This document shows, piece after piece, positions 21,541 to 33,779 of a stretch of DNA of 64,000 nt. The stretch's first letter is position 1; each line of letters opens with the position of its first letter. The stretch spans positions 48,042,001 to 48,106,000 of the forward strand of contig NC_088934.1 in NCBI RefSeq assembly GCF_038396675.1, in the 5' to 3' direction. The DNA is from Hydra vulgaris. Lineage: Eukaryota > Cnidaria > Hydrozoa > Anthoathecata > Hydridae. The translations under genes were made by a program, and so were the position numbers. The notes beneath the pieces were generated by a model. It was given only the letters and a program-made list of their open reading frames with translations. It was not told the origin of the DNA and made no database searches.

Positions 21541-23289
21541 CCTTTATCACAAATGCCTTCGAGAAATTTCTTAACATGGGCTCTTTTGTGGGTTCCTTTT
21601 ATAATAACTTTATTACTACTCAGTTTGTAATTTTCACATTTTGTAATATTGCTTACTTCATAAGGTCCTTTAAACCGTGGCTTGAAAGCTGCGCCTTTGC
21701 TTCTCCTCCCTCTAATATCAAGTAACAAAACTTCAGCTTTTACTTCATCTTCATTTGCGGGAAAAATACCGACCTCCTAAATAACAATGCATACTGGTAT
21801 TGATATACTAAATTATGAGTGTAAAGTAAATATAATTGCTTAAAATGATATCCAAATATATTTACTTCTTTGAACTCACTTCTGCAAACAGGTGAACGAC
21901 CACCAAACATCAACTCAAAAGGTGACACTTTTGTAGACGTTTGTCTTTCAATTCGTAATGGATATAAAACTATATCTAGAAACTCATCCCAGTTTGACTG
22001 GTTTTCGTCGACAAGTTTTCTGATTTTTCTAATTAACGTAATTTCAAAATAATGATATTATTATCATTATTTTATTTTGAACTTAAACAATGATAAAATA
22101 ATGCACACCTTTTTATATTTGTATTTGAGGGTGATAAACAGCAGTAAATCTTATATACCTCATCGTTTAACTAATTAAATAACGGAAAAAAATGAATTAT
22201 TTTTATTACTTGCTATCGTAAATGCTGTATTATACAAAATCAAAAGGTTTTATTCTAATTCATCCTTAAAGGATTCGACCTAATGTTGTTCCTACAAGTC
22301 TGCATTATATAAAAAAATTAAAAAATACCTCATTGCAAAACTCAGTTCCATTGTCAGTAAGTATGACGGATGGAAAACCAAAGGTTGTAACTAAATTTAT
22401 AATCGCTCTTGCTACCGTTATTGCTTCCTTATTTGGTAATGTGTAAGCAATAGGCCGTTTAGAAAATAAATTGGTGCAACTCATGAAGTATCTGTTACAC
22501 ATTGATGTTTTAGTAAATGGTCCGGCGAAGTCTAAACCAATAATTTCCCATACTCTTGTGGTCTAAACACAAAATTTCAGCATAATGCAACATAACAAAG
22601 TAAACACAATACATTATACATTCGTATAATATACTAAATTAAAGATTCCGAATTCTGGAAAGATATTTAAAAACACTTTATTAAGTTACCTTTATGGAAT
22701 GTAAAGGTTCGTATGCGGAAAGCAGTTGACCCGATGTTTGACATCGAATGCATTGTTTTATCTATTAAAAGAGTTATTTTTTTATTCCTTTTTTAACCTT
22801 TTATCTTATTTTCCCAAGGCCAATGGTAGTGGTTTTACAACTTACTATGATAATACTTTACCCATTTTTTAATATCTCCGGTAATATTGGGCCAATAATG
22901 TTTTTCCATTATTTTCATTGTTGTTTTGTTTGTGCCACCATGACCCCCTAAAGGACTATCATGTTCCACAGCAAAAAATTTTTTTTGCTCTTCCGTATCC
23001 ACAACAATATCCGCATAATATAAGTTTCCACATATCTTTACTGTACGCTTCAACTTGTTATCTTAGGATAGTAAATATTGAACAAGTATACTTTCAATTT
23101 CATTTATTTCAATGAAACATTTGAATTTGAGTTTTGTTTTTTATTACCAGTACTTAGCACACAATAACTTTTTGACACATTTCTCAAACTTCGTTTTTCA
23201 TCTTTTCGAAAACCAGCTGGATAAGTGCTTTCTGTTAAATATGCTAAAATGTTTTTAAAGTAATGTTCGTTTTTTTCCACCTTTTCCAT
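21541..23289 (-). pseudogene. Ginger transposase, integrase-like part (multi-exon)
   Basis: Exons run from 23289 down. The first (to about 23149) has LTESTYPAGFRKDEKRSLR. The next (about 23067-22845) carries the zinc-binding HDSPLGGHGG and HYWPNITGDI. CIRCQ follows at about 22740. The rve core at about 22556-22330 has GLDFAGP (first D) and ILTDNGTEFCNEV (second D). A short exon near 22165 has FTAVYHPQ. Another at about 22045-21884 has SPFELMFGG. The last (about 21777-21541) holds KPRFKGPYEV, a GPY/F-type motif, and a basic end. Most joins have GT and AG at sensible phases. The third catalytic residue, Glu in the expected GLDER-like motif after YHPQ, was not found; the frame runs into a stop there. 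Probably inactive. The enzyme would cut and join the element's ends in the nucleus. Confidence 0.8.
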
Positions 23290-23309
23290 TTTTAACTTTT
23301 GAGTTTTCA

Positions 23310-25440
23310 AAATTGTAATGAGTATATCAAACCTGTTTACATATTCTGAGTTAGGGACTATTTATATACATACATAATCGTAAGAAAATCAATAAGTATG
23401 TCTTAATGGCTCATACGGAAAGCAGTTAGGCTACATATACAATATACGATAAATGTGCTGCACACGTTTGACTTTTATTATACTAAATTATGTCTTTCGT
23501 ACGGAAAAAAGACAACATTTAATATCATTTATTTTGTAGAGAAATTTATTGTTTTCTTTTAGTTTTGTCTTTTAAAATGAGCGTTCTGTCTCCTTTCTGT
23601 ATGCCTATCTTTGTAACGCTTATATTTCTATTTTCTAATACTTATGTTTTTTTCCTCTAAAAACGTCTATTTCCACATGCAAGGGTTGCTGACGGCTTCG
23701 CCGAAAGATCGCGACTTATGTTGTGGTCTGGAGAGGCTTTTTGTTGACTAACCTGTACGACTAGCCCTGATAGGTAAAGTGTGACTCGGTAAGGCAAGTA
23801 GTAGAAGGGGGATAAATTTCAATGCCTACTTAGTATTAAGATTACACGTAGAAAATTAAACTACTTAGATTAAATTAAGTTGAAGAAAAGTAAAAATATT
23901 TAATAAGTAGAATAGAAACTTTTGAATAAAAAAGTAACAAGAATATTATTTAAATATTTTCAATGTTTTTTCAAGATGTTTTGAGACCAGTATTATGCGT
24001 AATAAAATTTGAATAGCTCTGGGTTTCTGACACGTCAGACGAAGGTGTATTCAAAACAAAAATTTGTGCGCTCAACTTTTAACCTCAAATAATAAATATT
24101 TACTAATATAATTTCACTTCACTTTGCTTAAACTCATTTCTTTCCTGAACTGCTCAAGTCGAACTGTTTGACAAATATTATAATTACCGGCAATTTATGT
24201 TCGGAATTTTGTTACCACGGCTACGCGTTTGTACTCGACTCGTTGAATTGAAATTAAAAAGTCTTTCATATGCCAATCAATATTTTATTATCTAACTTAA
24301 TCCTTTTAAATAAACCACCACACTTTCATCCTTATTTTAAACTTGTCAAATTCCTCGCTATTTGGCTGTCATTATAAGCACGATTTTTAATTGTTGTTGA
24401 AATCCTCGTCGTACAATGTGGGACACGGTTTAAAGCATTTGTATCATTAAGTAAATAAAGAAACCAAATATTCTAAGTGTGTACAAATAGAAATTTTTTA
24501 TTATTGCTCAATTGTTTCGTTGTCGAAATGATTAAAATATTCGCGAAAGCATTTCGATGTCGCAGTGGGCTTAAAACAACAATAATCAACATGCTGTTTT
24601 GATTTCAAATTAGTTAACAGTAAATAATCGCAATTCCCAAATTTTTTATGTTCGTCTTTTCCATAATATTGTACAGTACTATAAATATACTACAATGCAC
24701 ATACAGTATTGGAACAGTATTCTTTATCATTACACATTGATTTTACATTTATTATTATAAATATATATATAAATCGATTTCTAAACTGGAGAAGATTCAA
24801 AAATGATTCAAGAATCAGAGGCACCTTCTCTCATACCACCCACAAAAAAACGTTAATTTAATCATACTTTAGAATTGTTTCTTTATTGGGATAATAAAGA
24901 AACTTCTTTTATTTAAAAGAAGCTTCTTTATTAAAAGATTCCAAATATTTTCTAGCCCTCTCTCCTTAAATTTTAAAATATACAAAAAAAGAAACAACAA
25001 TGACAAACAGTAATTATTTCTTTTCCTTAAATGTTTATGCACTAACACATAAAAATACAAGCATAAAAATATGTTAGTTGTGTTCTTTTTGAATCTTTAG
25101 AACTCATTAACTCGTTCAAAGCCCTATGCATTTTAAAAAGCCTTTTCAAAGTCTTGGTTGAACAATTTTTTAATAGTTTAAAACAATTTTTTAATAGTTT
25201 AAAACAATTTTGCATTTTTTAATAGTTAGCTCAATCGCATCTAAATTAAATAGAAGATTAAATTAAACATTAAAAAGCTAAAAAAAATAATGAAAATAAA
25301 GAATACAAAAAATTGTAAATTTATTATAAGCTTTGTAAATAAACATAAATTGTATACATATATATATCTCATATATTTTTAAACATATTCCAACAAAGCT
25401 GAAAGAAATAAAAAAGAGCTACCACTATTTCAGTATATGT
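23310..25440. other. Ginger 5' non-coding region
   Basis: No coding exon was recognised upstream of the first integrase exon. A locally GC-richer block (about 23690-23815, with ACGGCTTCGCCGAAAGATCG) is unlike its surroundings and may be promoter or leader sequence. A hairpin-rich stretch (TTCTTTATT, AAAGAAGCTTC) lies at 24880-24940. Confidence 0.4.
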
Positions 25441-26187
25441 GGTGACTAATTATCACAATAAGAAGCTGAAATTCCTACGTAAAATATCACATCCCCCTTA
25501 TTATGCTTCTAGAATATTTCATCTCCCTATGTAACATTTAAAATACTGCAAAGTATTAGTATTTGGTATCTAAAATATCGCATCCCCCATGTGTAATCTG
25601 TATATATATCACAATAAGAAGCTGAAATTCCTACGTAAAATATCACATCCCCCATATTCAGGCTTCTAAAATATTACATCCCCCAATGTAACATTTAAAA
25701 TACTGCAAAGTATTAGTATTTGGTATCTAAAATATCACATCCCCCATGTGTAATCTGTATATATATCACAATAAGAAGCTGAAATTCCTACGTAAAATAT
25801 CACATCCCCCTTATTCAGGCTTCTAAAATACTACATCCCCCTATGCATCATTTAAAATACTGCAAAGTATTAGTATTTGGTATCTAAAACATCACATCCC
25901 CCATGTGTAATCTATATAACTATTGTCACGCAATATATTAAGATCAAAATTTCATAAGTATGAATTTAAAATATATTACCATTTAATGCTAACTTCATTT
26001 ATAGTATATTATTTACAAAAAGCTTTATGAATCTTGATCGTTGCGTTTTTAATTTTATTGTTTTTGTACTTTAATATTTCGGACGTGCTAGATACACTTT
26101 TAAGTGCAATAACTTGAAAACGCATTCTCGATTTCGGTTTTTCTATGGGGGATGTGATATTTTAGGCGGATGTGATATTTTATTACA
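25441..26187 (-). repeat. Ginger right TIR
   Basis: Inverted copy of 18815-19490 at high identity, including the unique outer 270 bp and about three copies of the 157-bp unit (ATGTGTAATC at 25590, 25746 and 25903). The inner end carries slightly more repeat than the left TIR, with several private changes, for example TTATTATGCTTC near 25498. Confidence 0.95.
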
Positions 26188-26468
26188 GGTATCGTTAAAT
26201 TGACAAACTCAAAACCTTATGAAATGGCAATAGATGGCCTAATCAATGACTCGTAAAGTTACGCATGCGTATTTGAGTTCTTAAAATGCAAAACGAACGG
26301 CGGAACTCATAATACAGACGTTGAATTAACGTTGATTCAACGTCGCGTTAAGTTGATCGTTTTCAACGAATTTTCAACGTTGATAAAATGTTGATTTTTG
26401 GTTATATGACGTCGCGACTAAAAATCAACCGTAAATCAACGTTGAAATAACGTCGTGTGTCCACTGGG

Positions 26469-26960
26469 AAACAACTTTGAAGCAAAATTTAAAATAAATC
26501 AAAGCAATAACTTTTATCTAAGATCTAATGAGAGGCTCACATATACACTGCCTCGTAAATTAACTACGCATAAAGAGTACAGCATAATGTATGGAAGGTC
26601 TAAGTTGTGGAACAGCTTTAAAAATAATCATTTCAGTATGATGAAATCAGTAAACTTATTTAAGATAATATAAAAAGAGAACTTGTGAAAATGAAATGAA
26701 AGCTTTAAAATTTAATATACGAACCTTTTGATAAACATTTTTGTTTAACTTAATTTCTTATAAGATATTTTTTTTATAACTTAATTTACAGTTATGGAAG
26801 TTTATTCTATTTTATTGTCTTTTACTCAACATATATAACGGAGTTACTTGTTTTTTCATATTTTAACGGAGTTTTATATAAATATTATCACAATTTTGTT
26901 TTACTTTACACTTGTTAAAAACCTAATAGGAGTTCTATGAAAAGATTGTGAAGATTTCGG
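26469..26960 (+). pseudogene. LINE RT C-terminus, second half, and 3' UTR
   Basis: Continues the frame broken at 16055: NNFEAKFKINQSNNFYLRSN, then a conserved end with KEYSIMYGRSKLWNSF and a terminal FKII before TAA at about 26671. This is the usual end of CR1/Jockey-type RTs, with '..Y..RS..LWNSLP'. The following A/T-rich tail reaches a TTCTATGAAAAGATTGTGAA segment at about 26933-26953, a position similar to the tail motif of the other LINEs here. Confidence 0.85.
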
Positions 26961-27330
26961 TCATCCATATCTTTGAGTTCATCTATGGTTATTTAAATTG
27001 TTTTTTTATTTTTATTTTATGAAAACGTTTCTTTGTAGTTAAAAACGTTTCTTTATATATATTTTTTTAACTGTATGAACAGCGAAATATATGTTTGAAA
27101 AAAGAGAGAGGGAAAAAAAAAAAAAATGTATGACACGAAAAGATTTTAAAAAAAAGTAATACTTGCAAATGATAGAAAAATAAGTAAACAACAACTAAAC
27201 TATAAATAAATGAAAACATATATTCCTAAAACATTTTTTTTTTTTTGTAATTTATTTCGGTGCTACTTAATTTATATACAATTAGCTTTAATACATTTAT
27301 TAATTAGATAAGAATTAGAATAATGACAGA
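26961..27330. other. Non-coding AT-rich gap between LINEs
   Basis: A duplicated GAAAACGTTTCTTT/AAAACGTTTCTTT pair at about 27020-27055 and homopolymer runs; no gene. Confidence 0.5.
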
Positions 27331-29500
27331 AGCAAGTAGAAGACTGTAGTCTTATCATCAAGCCCCCTTTGATTTGCAATTTTGCAATAAGTTTCACGTG
27401 AGATTAAAATTCTTAAGTAGAAATAAACCAATGATATAATCATCCATAAGAAGAATTCGTAAGTAAAAATAAACCACGGTATAATCATCGTTTGTAGTTA
27501 TCCAAAAGGGATAAATTCGTTTTAGTTAGTTATTATTGATTTGATCTTTAAAAATAGGAGAGTATGTTGAAGTCACTTAAGTTAAATATGGGCTGTTTGA
27601 TTGCTGCTTTAAAGAGATCTGATGACTTCATGTTTTTTATTTCCTCTTTAAGGATCGAATTCCATAGCCGCAGTCCTCGAGTTGAGATAGAGAAGTCAGT
27701 TATTTTATGTAAAGTCTTCGGAATTTTAAAGTTTTGAAAAGAGTACTTCGTTGAGTATTTGTGATCAATGGTGGAAAATTGATTTTCAAAGTATTTTGGT
27801 AGCAAGTTGTTTTGCGATTGAAACATAGATAATAAATTTTGGAAGTGGTTCAGCTCATGAATATTTAGAGCTCCAGTCTCCCTGAATAATGGCTTGGCGT
27901 GGGTATATCTATTAGCGTTGCATACTATTCGACACGCTTGCTTTTGTTTAACGTATATTTTCTTTAGTACTGAAGAGTGTGTGCTTACCCAAATGATATT
28001 GCAACAGCTGATATAAATGTGAATGAAAGAATAACATATATTTTTTAAGCAAGTTTTATTTAGAAGGTGTTTTATTATATGCGTGATGCAAATTGATTTA
28101 GAGATTTTGTTTTCGATGTGCAAAACATGATTCTTCCAACTAAGATTTTCTTGAAAAACTATTTCCAGGATTTTCATAGAATGGTCTCTTTCTATATTAA
28201 TGTTGTTGATTATAAGCTTGGGAAGTTGAAGTGGTAAGTTAACAGAGTTATATGGTTTGTAAAAACACATTTGTTTTGAGGAATGTTTAAGGAAAGTTTA
28301 TTATCTTTGAACCACTCATTTAAGTTTTGCAGCTCGTGATTAACAGTAGGAAATATTGCTTTTATATTTGAGTGAGTAAAGAAAATATTCGCATCATCAG
28401 CAAAAAGAGTAAAATTTAAAATGTTTGAATTTAAGTAGATATTGTTCACATAGAGTAAAAATAGTAAAGGTCCAAGAATTGAGCCTTGGGTTACACCGCA
28501 ACTAATTGTTTGTAATCGTGTACATGCTGAATTGTGCGACACTTCTTGTTCTCTGTTATTTAAGTAACATCTGAACCATTTTAGATTGTTGCATGTTACT
28601 CTATATATCTCTAGCTTGTGTAGGAGGATCTCGTGGTCAATTGTATTGAATGCTTTGGTTAAATCAATAAACAAGGCTAGATTATATTCATTATTTTCAT
28701 AACCATTCGAAAATTTATTGACTAATTCAATTATTGCATAATATGTTGAATGGCTCTTGCGAAATCCAAACTGTTTGCTATACAGAATATTATTTATTTC
28801 AAGATAGCTATATAATCTATTATGCATGATACGTTCAAGAAGTTTTAAAAAGCAAGAAAGAATTGATATAGGCCAATAGTTGGATGCTAAAGAGTCATCG
28901 CCATTCTTATAAATAGGGACTACTCTTGCTAATTTTAATTGGTCAGGGAAAAACACCAGTTTTAAAGGATAAATTGAATATTGTTAAAAGAGGCGATTCG
29001 ATAATATCAAAAACTGATTTTAAAACAATTGCATTGATTTCGTCGATGCATGGACTTTTGTTGATTTTTAATAAATTTAAAGCTGTTCGAAGTTCATCCG
29101 AGAATATTTCAAACTCATTCATAACTGTGTTTTTTTTAAAAAGGACTTAAACGTTTTGCTTCCCGGAATTGTTTTTTTGGCTAAATTTTTACCAACGTTT
29201 ATAAAGAATTCATTAAATATATCAGCAATTTTGTCTTTGTCAAAAACACCTGTGTTCATTTTTGTTTGTTAACGATTTGGAAAAACAGTGTTTATGTTTA
29301 GTTTTTTTTTTCCAGGTACTTCTTTTATTATATCCCATTTTTTTGTACCATTTTCTATTTTCGAGCAGATTTGAGTAATAGTTTTTTTAAAATTATTTTG
29401 TTAATTTTTCAAAAGAATTTTTGGATTTTTTATATTTCGTTTCATTATTTAAAGTTTTATTTTTTTTTAAATTATCGTAGAGCTTTTGCTTCTTTATTGA
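27330..29500 (-). pseudogene. CR1-like LINE, RT region, 5'-truncated
   Basis: It reads from about 29480 down: the linker before the RT (MGYNKR, then FFINVGKNLAKKTIPG), the RT fingers (LKLARVVPIYKNGDD), NYWPISILSCF, QFGFRKSHST, FIDLTKAFNTIDHEIL, GVTQGSILGPLLFLLYVNNI and the catalytic FADDAN box. After a frameshift near 28250 comes ENLSWKNHV and the conserved C-terminal region to RGLRLWNSILKEEIKNMKSS. Stop TGA lies at about 27548. Frame changes near 28950 and 28250 break the protein. There is no endonuclease in this copy. A tail motif GGGGCTTGATGATAAGAC (minus strand, near 27350-27367) parallels that at 1614. The plus frame at 28926 is a shadow. Confidence 0.88.
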
Positions 29501-30629
29501 TGATTTTTTAAGCCCTTTTGTCATTATTTTAAATTATTTAAATTAACATTATTTTTAATCTTTTTTGCATCTCATGCTCAACTCTAAGAATGTCTAGTAA
29601 AAATTTGTAAATATCGCTTTTTTTTAAGTGGATAAAATGTTTCATCATGAAACATTTCGTAATAAGTTTAGTAATTTTTATTCATATCCTAACAAGCCAT
29701 CCAGCAGTTTAAATACGTACCTACCAAAATATCATTTGAATAAACAAGAACATAGGTAACATCGCCGACATCGATGCGACATTTACTCAGCTACAGACGT
29801 TTGATCAGCTACAGATTTAATTTTAATTTATTTTTTATTGATTCAAATTTAAAAAAACTTTGAATAAGTCTTTTTCTTTTCTTTTTCTTTTTGTAGTTAT
29901 TAAGGTGCTCCAAAAAGTCTATATGGTCTTATCATTGAGTATCGCTTAAGAGCATTTACGCTTCACTTTCACGTTTTCAGTTTACGCCTCCTTCCTTACC
30001 AATTTCTCTTATTGGGGTAGAGCCAGCATTGAACCTTAAACCTCTAGTTTCTGAGCAAGAAATCTAGCCACGGCTGCGTTTTTTTAATGATTTTTAATGA
30101 TTAAGGTGTTACTTTTGTTTATTCTAAAACAAGTTATTTGTGCAAATAATACATGAAATGAAAAAAAAAAAAAAATTCAGAAATTTATATAGGTTGAGTC
30201 ATACAAAATTTATTTCTAAGCTTTATAAATAATGAGCTATACAGGGGCATCCCGAAGAGATCTTAAAGGTTCTGGGGGAAGGGGTGACGTTTCTGTTTTT
30301 TGCAAGTTGGGAAAAAAAGTTAAAAAATATAAAGACTTACCAAACGCAGGCCAAAATTTGCCAAATAATTTTTGAATTGAAAATTTTTTTTAAGGGGGTT
30401 AGATTTCTTCTCTGGCTACTTTTCAGCCTCTCAGCGGTCCATGACATTCTCAATAATATAAAGGATTATATATTAAAAAGATTATAATTGATCCTACGTT
30501 TCTTTTTTACATACTCAACTTTTTAAGTCATAATGAGGTGGTCAGAGTGATCAACAATTATTAGATCGATAACTGGTCAAACCAAAGTACAGCTTCTAAT
30601 CTTTTATGATTGCGAGAATGAAATTATAA
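29501..30629. other. Non-coding stretch
   Basis: No gene was seen. The frame at 30284-30487 has no recognisable features. Confidence 0.4.
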
Positions 30630-30800
30630 CTGCCGTGACGTAGTGGTTAGAGCGCTTGCTTTATAACCAAGCGATCCAGGATTCAAGCGAGCTCTAGGCA
30701 TATTTAGCGTTGTTGGTAAGGAATAAAGCATTAACTCCCTAGTTAAATGCTTGTTTAACAAATTAGATATTTTGCTTTTACCCACACCCACAACAAAAAC
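30630..30800 (+). mobile_element. tRNA-derived SINE
   Basis: The head GCCGTGACGTAGTGGTTAGA has a Pol III A-box-like GTAGTGGTTAGAGC and a B-box-like GATCCAGGATTCAAGC. The body has TTGGTAAGGAATAAAGC, shared with the copy at 35.7 kb. The tRNA part is too diverged to act as a tRNA. Confidence 0.7.
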
Positions 30801-31216
30801 TAATCGCGTTTGACAATTTATTAACTTTTAAACCAAATGAATATATTTCAAGATTATCGTGCGACTTAAATTTTTTTTTAAAAATTTGTAAATATGGTAT
30901 AAGCTTTCGTCAGTAAAAACATCCATATAAAACACTCACAGAAAACACCCAAAAAACACCCTCTTTTTTGAAAGAGGGTGTTAAAAGTTTTCTGACTATT
31001 TGAAACTTTTTTAAATAGCCAGAAATATTTCTTGTAAAATAAAGAATTTAGAAAATGTAAATAGAATTATATTTTTTAAAATTTCTAAATTTTTAAAAAA
31101 TTTTACATTTCTAATTCGAATTATCTCTAAAAAAGTGAAGAACTCTGGTAAATTGAAGAAGTAAGAGTTTAGACAAGTTGTTTTTTGGGAATCCAAATGA
31201 ATCGCTGACATATTGA

Positions 31217-31427
31217 TCGATATGTAAAAAAATTGTCAGAAGATTTTAAACTTGTGATATCACCACTTTTTAATATTTAGAGCTGCCGTGGCGCAGTGGT
31301 AGCGTACTTGCCTCAGAAACAAAGGATCCCTGGTTCAAACTCCACTCTGGGCAAGTTTTGCGACATCGCTGTGTAAAAAAATTGTCAGAAGATTATAAAT
31401 TTATAGCGTCACTATTTATTAATATTG
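31217..31427 (+). mobile_element. tRNA-like unit between diverged 60-bp direct repeats
   Basis: The tRNA-like part (31281-31345) reads GCCGTGGCGCAGTGGTAGCG with a B box GGTTCAAACTCC and an end CTCTGGGCA. It is bracketed by two related blocks, about 31217-31276 and 31370-31427, that share GTAAAAAAATTGTCAGAAGA and a common order of TCAC..TTT.TTAATATT. They are too long and diverged for a simple target duplication. Confidence 0.6.
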
Positions 31428-32019
31428 GTATGACTTTTGCTACTGTTAAAACATAGGGAAAAATTTATTGTTTTAATGAAATTGAAAAAACCTTAAAGAA
31501 TAATATTACTTATTATTATTGGTATTTGGTAAAATCATTTACTCTCACTTTTTTCATTATCTTTAGTTCTTCTTTGTTTTTTTTTTGCCTTTAAGTTAAT
31601 TACCTCCTCAAGTCCTCTACAGTATAGGAGACAATTTTTATAAATATATATTTTTTCTTAGTTGTTATTACATCTTTTCTTCAGATCTATAACCAATTTT
31701 TACAAGAAAAAGAACGTTTCACAATAAATAACGTTTGATAATAAAGATTAACTAATTTTATGTAAAATATGTAACAAATGTTTTATTTGATTTTAGAGCT
31801 GCGTATTTTTTTGTAAAAACCTAGTAAGCCCTATTAAGTTAAACTTAAAAATTTAAAGTAAAAATGGATTAAAAGCATTTTAAATGTTGCAGGAAAATAC
31901 GAACATCCTTGTAAAGCATTTTATCTTTGGAATGCGGAATATTTGTATTGAAGCTCAATTTATTGTTAAATTTTTTTATTATTTCAATGCATAGAAAAAT
32001 TTCAATATAAATGACATGA

Positions 32020-32020
<1 letters not shown>
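31428..32020. other. Non-coding AT-rich stretch
   Basis: Nothing recognisable. Confidence 0.4.

Positions 32021-32105
<85 letters not shown>
32021..32105. repeat. (TA)n microsatellite
   Basis: About 42 uninterrupted AT dinucleotides. Confidence 0.95.
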
Positions 32106-32110
<5 letters not shown>

Positions 32111-32329
32111 TACCTATATTAAAGGGCTTAGATATACAGTTTCTGGTAAAAACAGCTCTTTGCTTGTTTAAGGTATTTAGACTGACAAGTTTACGGTCAG
32201 ATTGTAACAAAACGCAGTGATTTATTTGAAGAAACTAATTAAATTTAATGTTTTTAAAAACCAACAAAGACGCAAATTAAGGCCACAAATGTTTTTATTT
32301 TTTTACTGTAAAACATGCGCTGAGTGTTG

Positions 32330-32508
32330 CAACATCGACTACAATGCAATATCTTATAGCCTGACTCGCAACGGATTGCTGCTATATCGGCACTGTCCTA
32401 TAGCCTGACTCGCAACAGAATGCTGCTACAATGACTGACAAATAGCCTGAATCGCAACAGAGTGCTTCTACATCGACTGAGGGTTTGGTTGGGGCAGGCA
32501 GTCTATGA
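32330..32508 (-). repeat. Second locus of the 43-bp minisatellite family
   Basis: About three inverted copies of the unit seen at 17617 (TAGCCTGACTCGCAACGGAT and variants), ending in the same boundary motif, here TTTGGTTGGGGCAGGCAGTC. Confidence 0.85.
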
Positions 32509-32611
32509 AATAACAAGAAAAAATTTATTTTACCCGGTCTTTATAAATTTTTTTTTAAAGATAACCTAAAACTGACATTTTATGGAAATACTTAAAGACA
32601 ATCATGCAAGA

Positions 32612-32612
<1 letters not shown>

Positions 32613-32705
<93 letters not shown>
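32613..32705. repeat. (TA)n microsatellite
   Basis: About 46 AT dinucleotides. Confidence 0.95.
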
Positions 32706-32707
<2 letters not shown>

Positions 32708-32709
32708 AA

Positions 32710-33320
32710 GTACGCTTAAAGTAAATATGTAAATATATTTAGTTTATGCGTAGATTTATAGGTTATTAAAGCACTTATACACTGTTTACTGAAGATCAGC
32801 CTAACTTACTATTTATCACTTTATTTCTTACGTGGGCATGTTACCGTATAATGAAAATGCCTTGATGCTACCGTAATGAAAATTGCATGTCAGTTTACTT
32901 CCTATCGTAATTAAAATAATTGCAAAAACAGTTTGTAGTTACTATGGAAAATAAAGATAAATTACAAAAACAAAAAATTTAATTAAAAAACAACAAGTTT
33001 TAAAAAATGAAAACGAAAAAGAACTTATGAGTATATTTGAATTAAATATATTAATACTTAGCTAAAAAATGTTCAAGGCAACTTTTTTAAAAACTTAAAT
33101 ATCTTTTTTAATTATCTAATACATAACATGATTTTAATGATATTAGTGATCCCCGGTTCAAATTTGTTATTGATATTAAATTCATTAGCATAGCATTCAT
33201 TTTATCATTTTTGTGTCACTTTTTTCTATTTTGCTAAGTTTTATTAGTATAATATTAACATTTTAAATGTTAATATGTGTGTGCCTAAACGCACACTCGC
33301 AACTTATGGTATATGTACAT
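32710..33320. other. Non-coding stretch
   Basis: No gene, SINE or repeat was recognised; possible upstream region of the GPCR gene. Confidence 0.4.
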
Positions 33321-33322
33321 TC

Positions 33323-33480
<158 letters not shown>

Positions 33481-33779
33481 ATTGAACTAAATTGTAAAAA
33501 CTAAAATTTAAAATAAATTGAGTAAAATTTTTTTGTCAACCAAATAAACAATATGTGGAGTATCCTTCTTATATATATACTCTCTTCTTCTTTTTTACAA
33601 ACATAACATTTACAAAAAATTGCACTATTTAATAAAACAAATTATATTAAAGTTTAAAATTTTTAGTACCAGTGCTGAAAAACACCATATATTGTTTATT
33701 TGGTAGACAAACAACTTTTACTCAATTTATTCTCGCTATCTATAACTAATTTAAAAAGTTTGTTTATGTTTATTAATGT

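Larger units (their letters stand above)
18815..26187. mobile_element. Full-length Ginger DNA transposon, 7,373 bp
   Basis: Both ends begin TGTAATAAAATATCACATCC (the right one inverted) and are flanked by the 4-bp duplication GGTA (18811-18814, 26188-26191). TGT-type ends and a 4-bp duplication agree with the Ginger superfamily, which was described partly from Hydra. The TIRs are about 0.7 kb and contain tandem repeats. The interior carries a multi-exon minus-strand gene with a Gypsy-integrase-like H2C2 and rve core, a GPY/F-type domain and an Ulp1-like C-terminal part. Stops and missing motifs suggest the copy is inactive. It lies inside the CCCAGTGGG element, so it inserted after that element. 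Confidence 0.92.
16056..26468. mobile_element. 10.4-kb CCCAGTGGG-terminus DNA element, itself split by Ginger
   Basis: The left end CCCAGTGGGCAC (16056) is mirrored by GTGTCCACTGGG (26457-26468). Both ends continue into ACGTT/AACGT-rich sequence made of short inverted motifs. Flanks are AA on both sides (16054-16055, 26469-26470). Removing 16056-26468 and one AA joins two halves of a LINE RT in frame, which fixes the boundaries independently. Without the inserted Ginger (7,373 bp plus 4) the element is 3,036 bp. It carries a DUF4806-like gene on minus (16638-17478). No transposase of its own was recognised in the remaining 3 kb. The superfamily is not assigned. Confidence 0.9.

Noticed and set aside
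21500-23310. Gypsy LTR retrotransposon
   Set aside because: Integrase-like exons are separated by introns, no RT or protease domain is present, and the ends are inverted, not direct, repeats.
18815-26187. Maverick/Polinton element
   Set aside because: Long TIRs and an integrase would fit, but length is only 7.4 kb, the duplication is 4 bp, and no polymerase, ATPase or capsid-type gene is seen. Ginger fits better.
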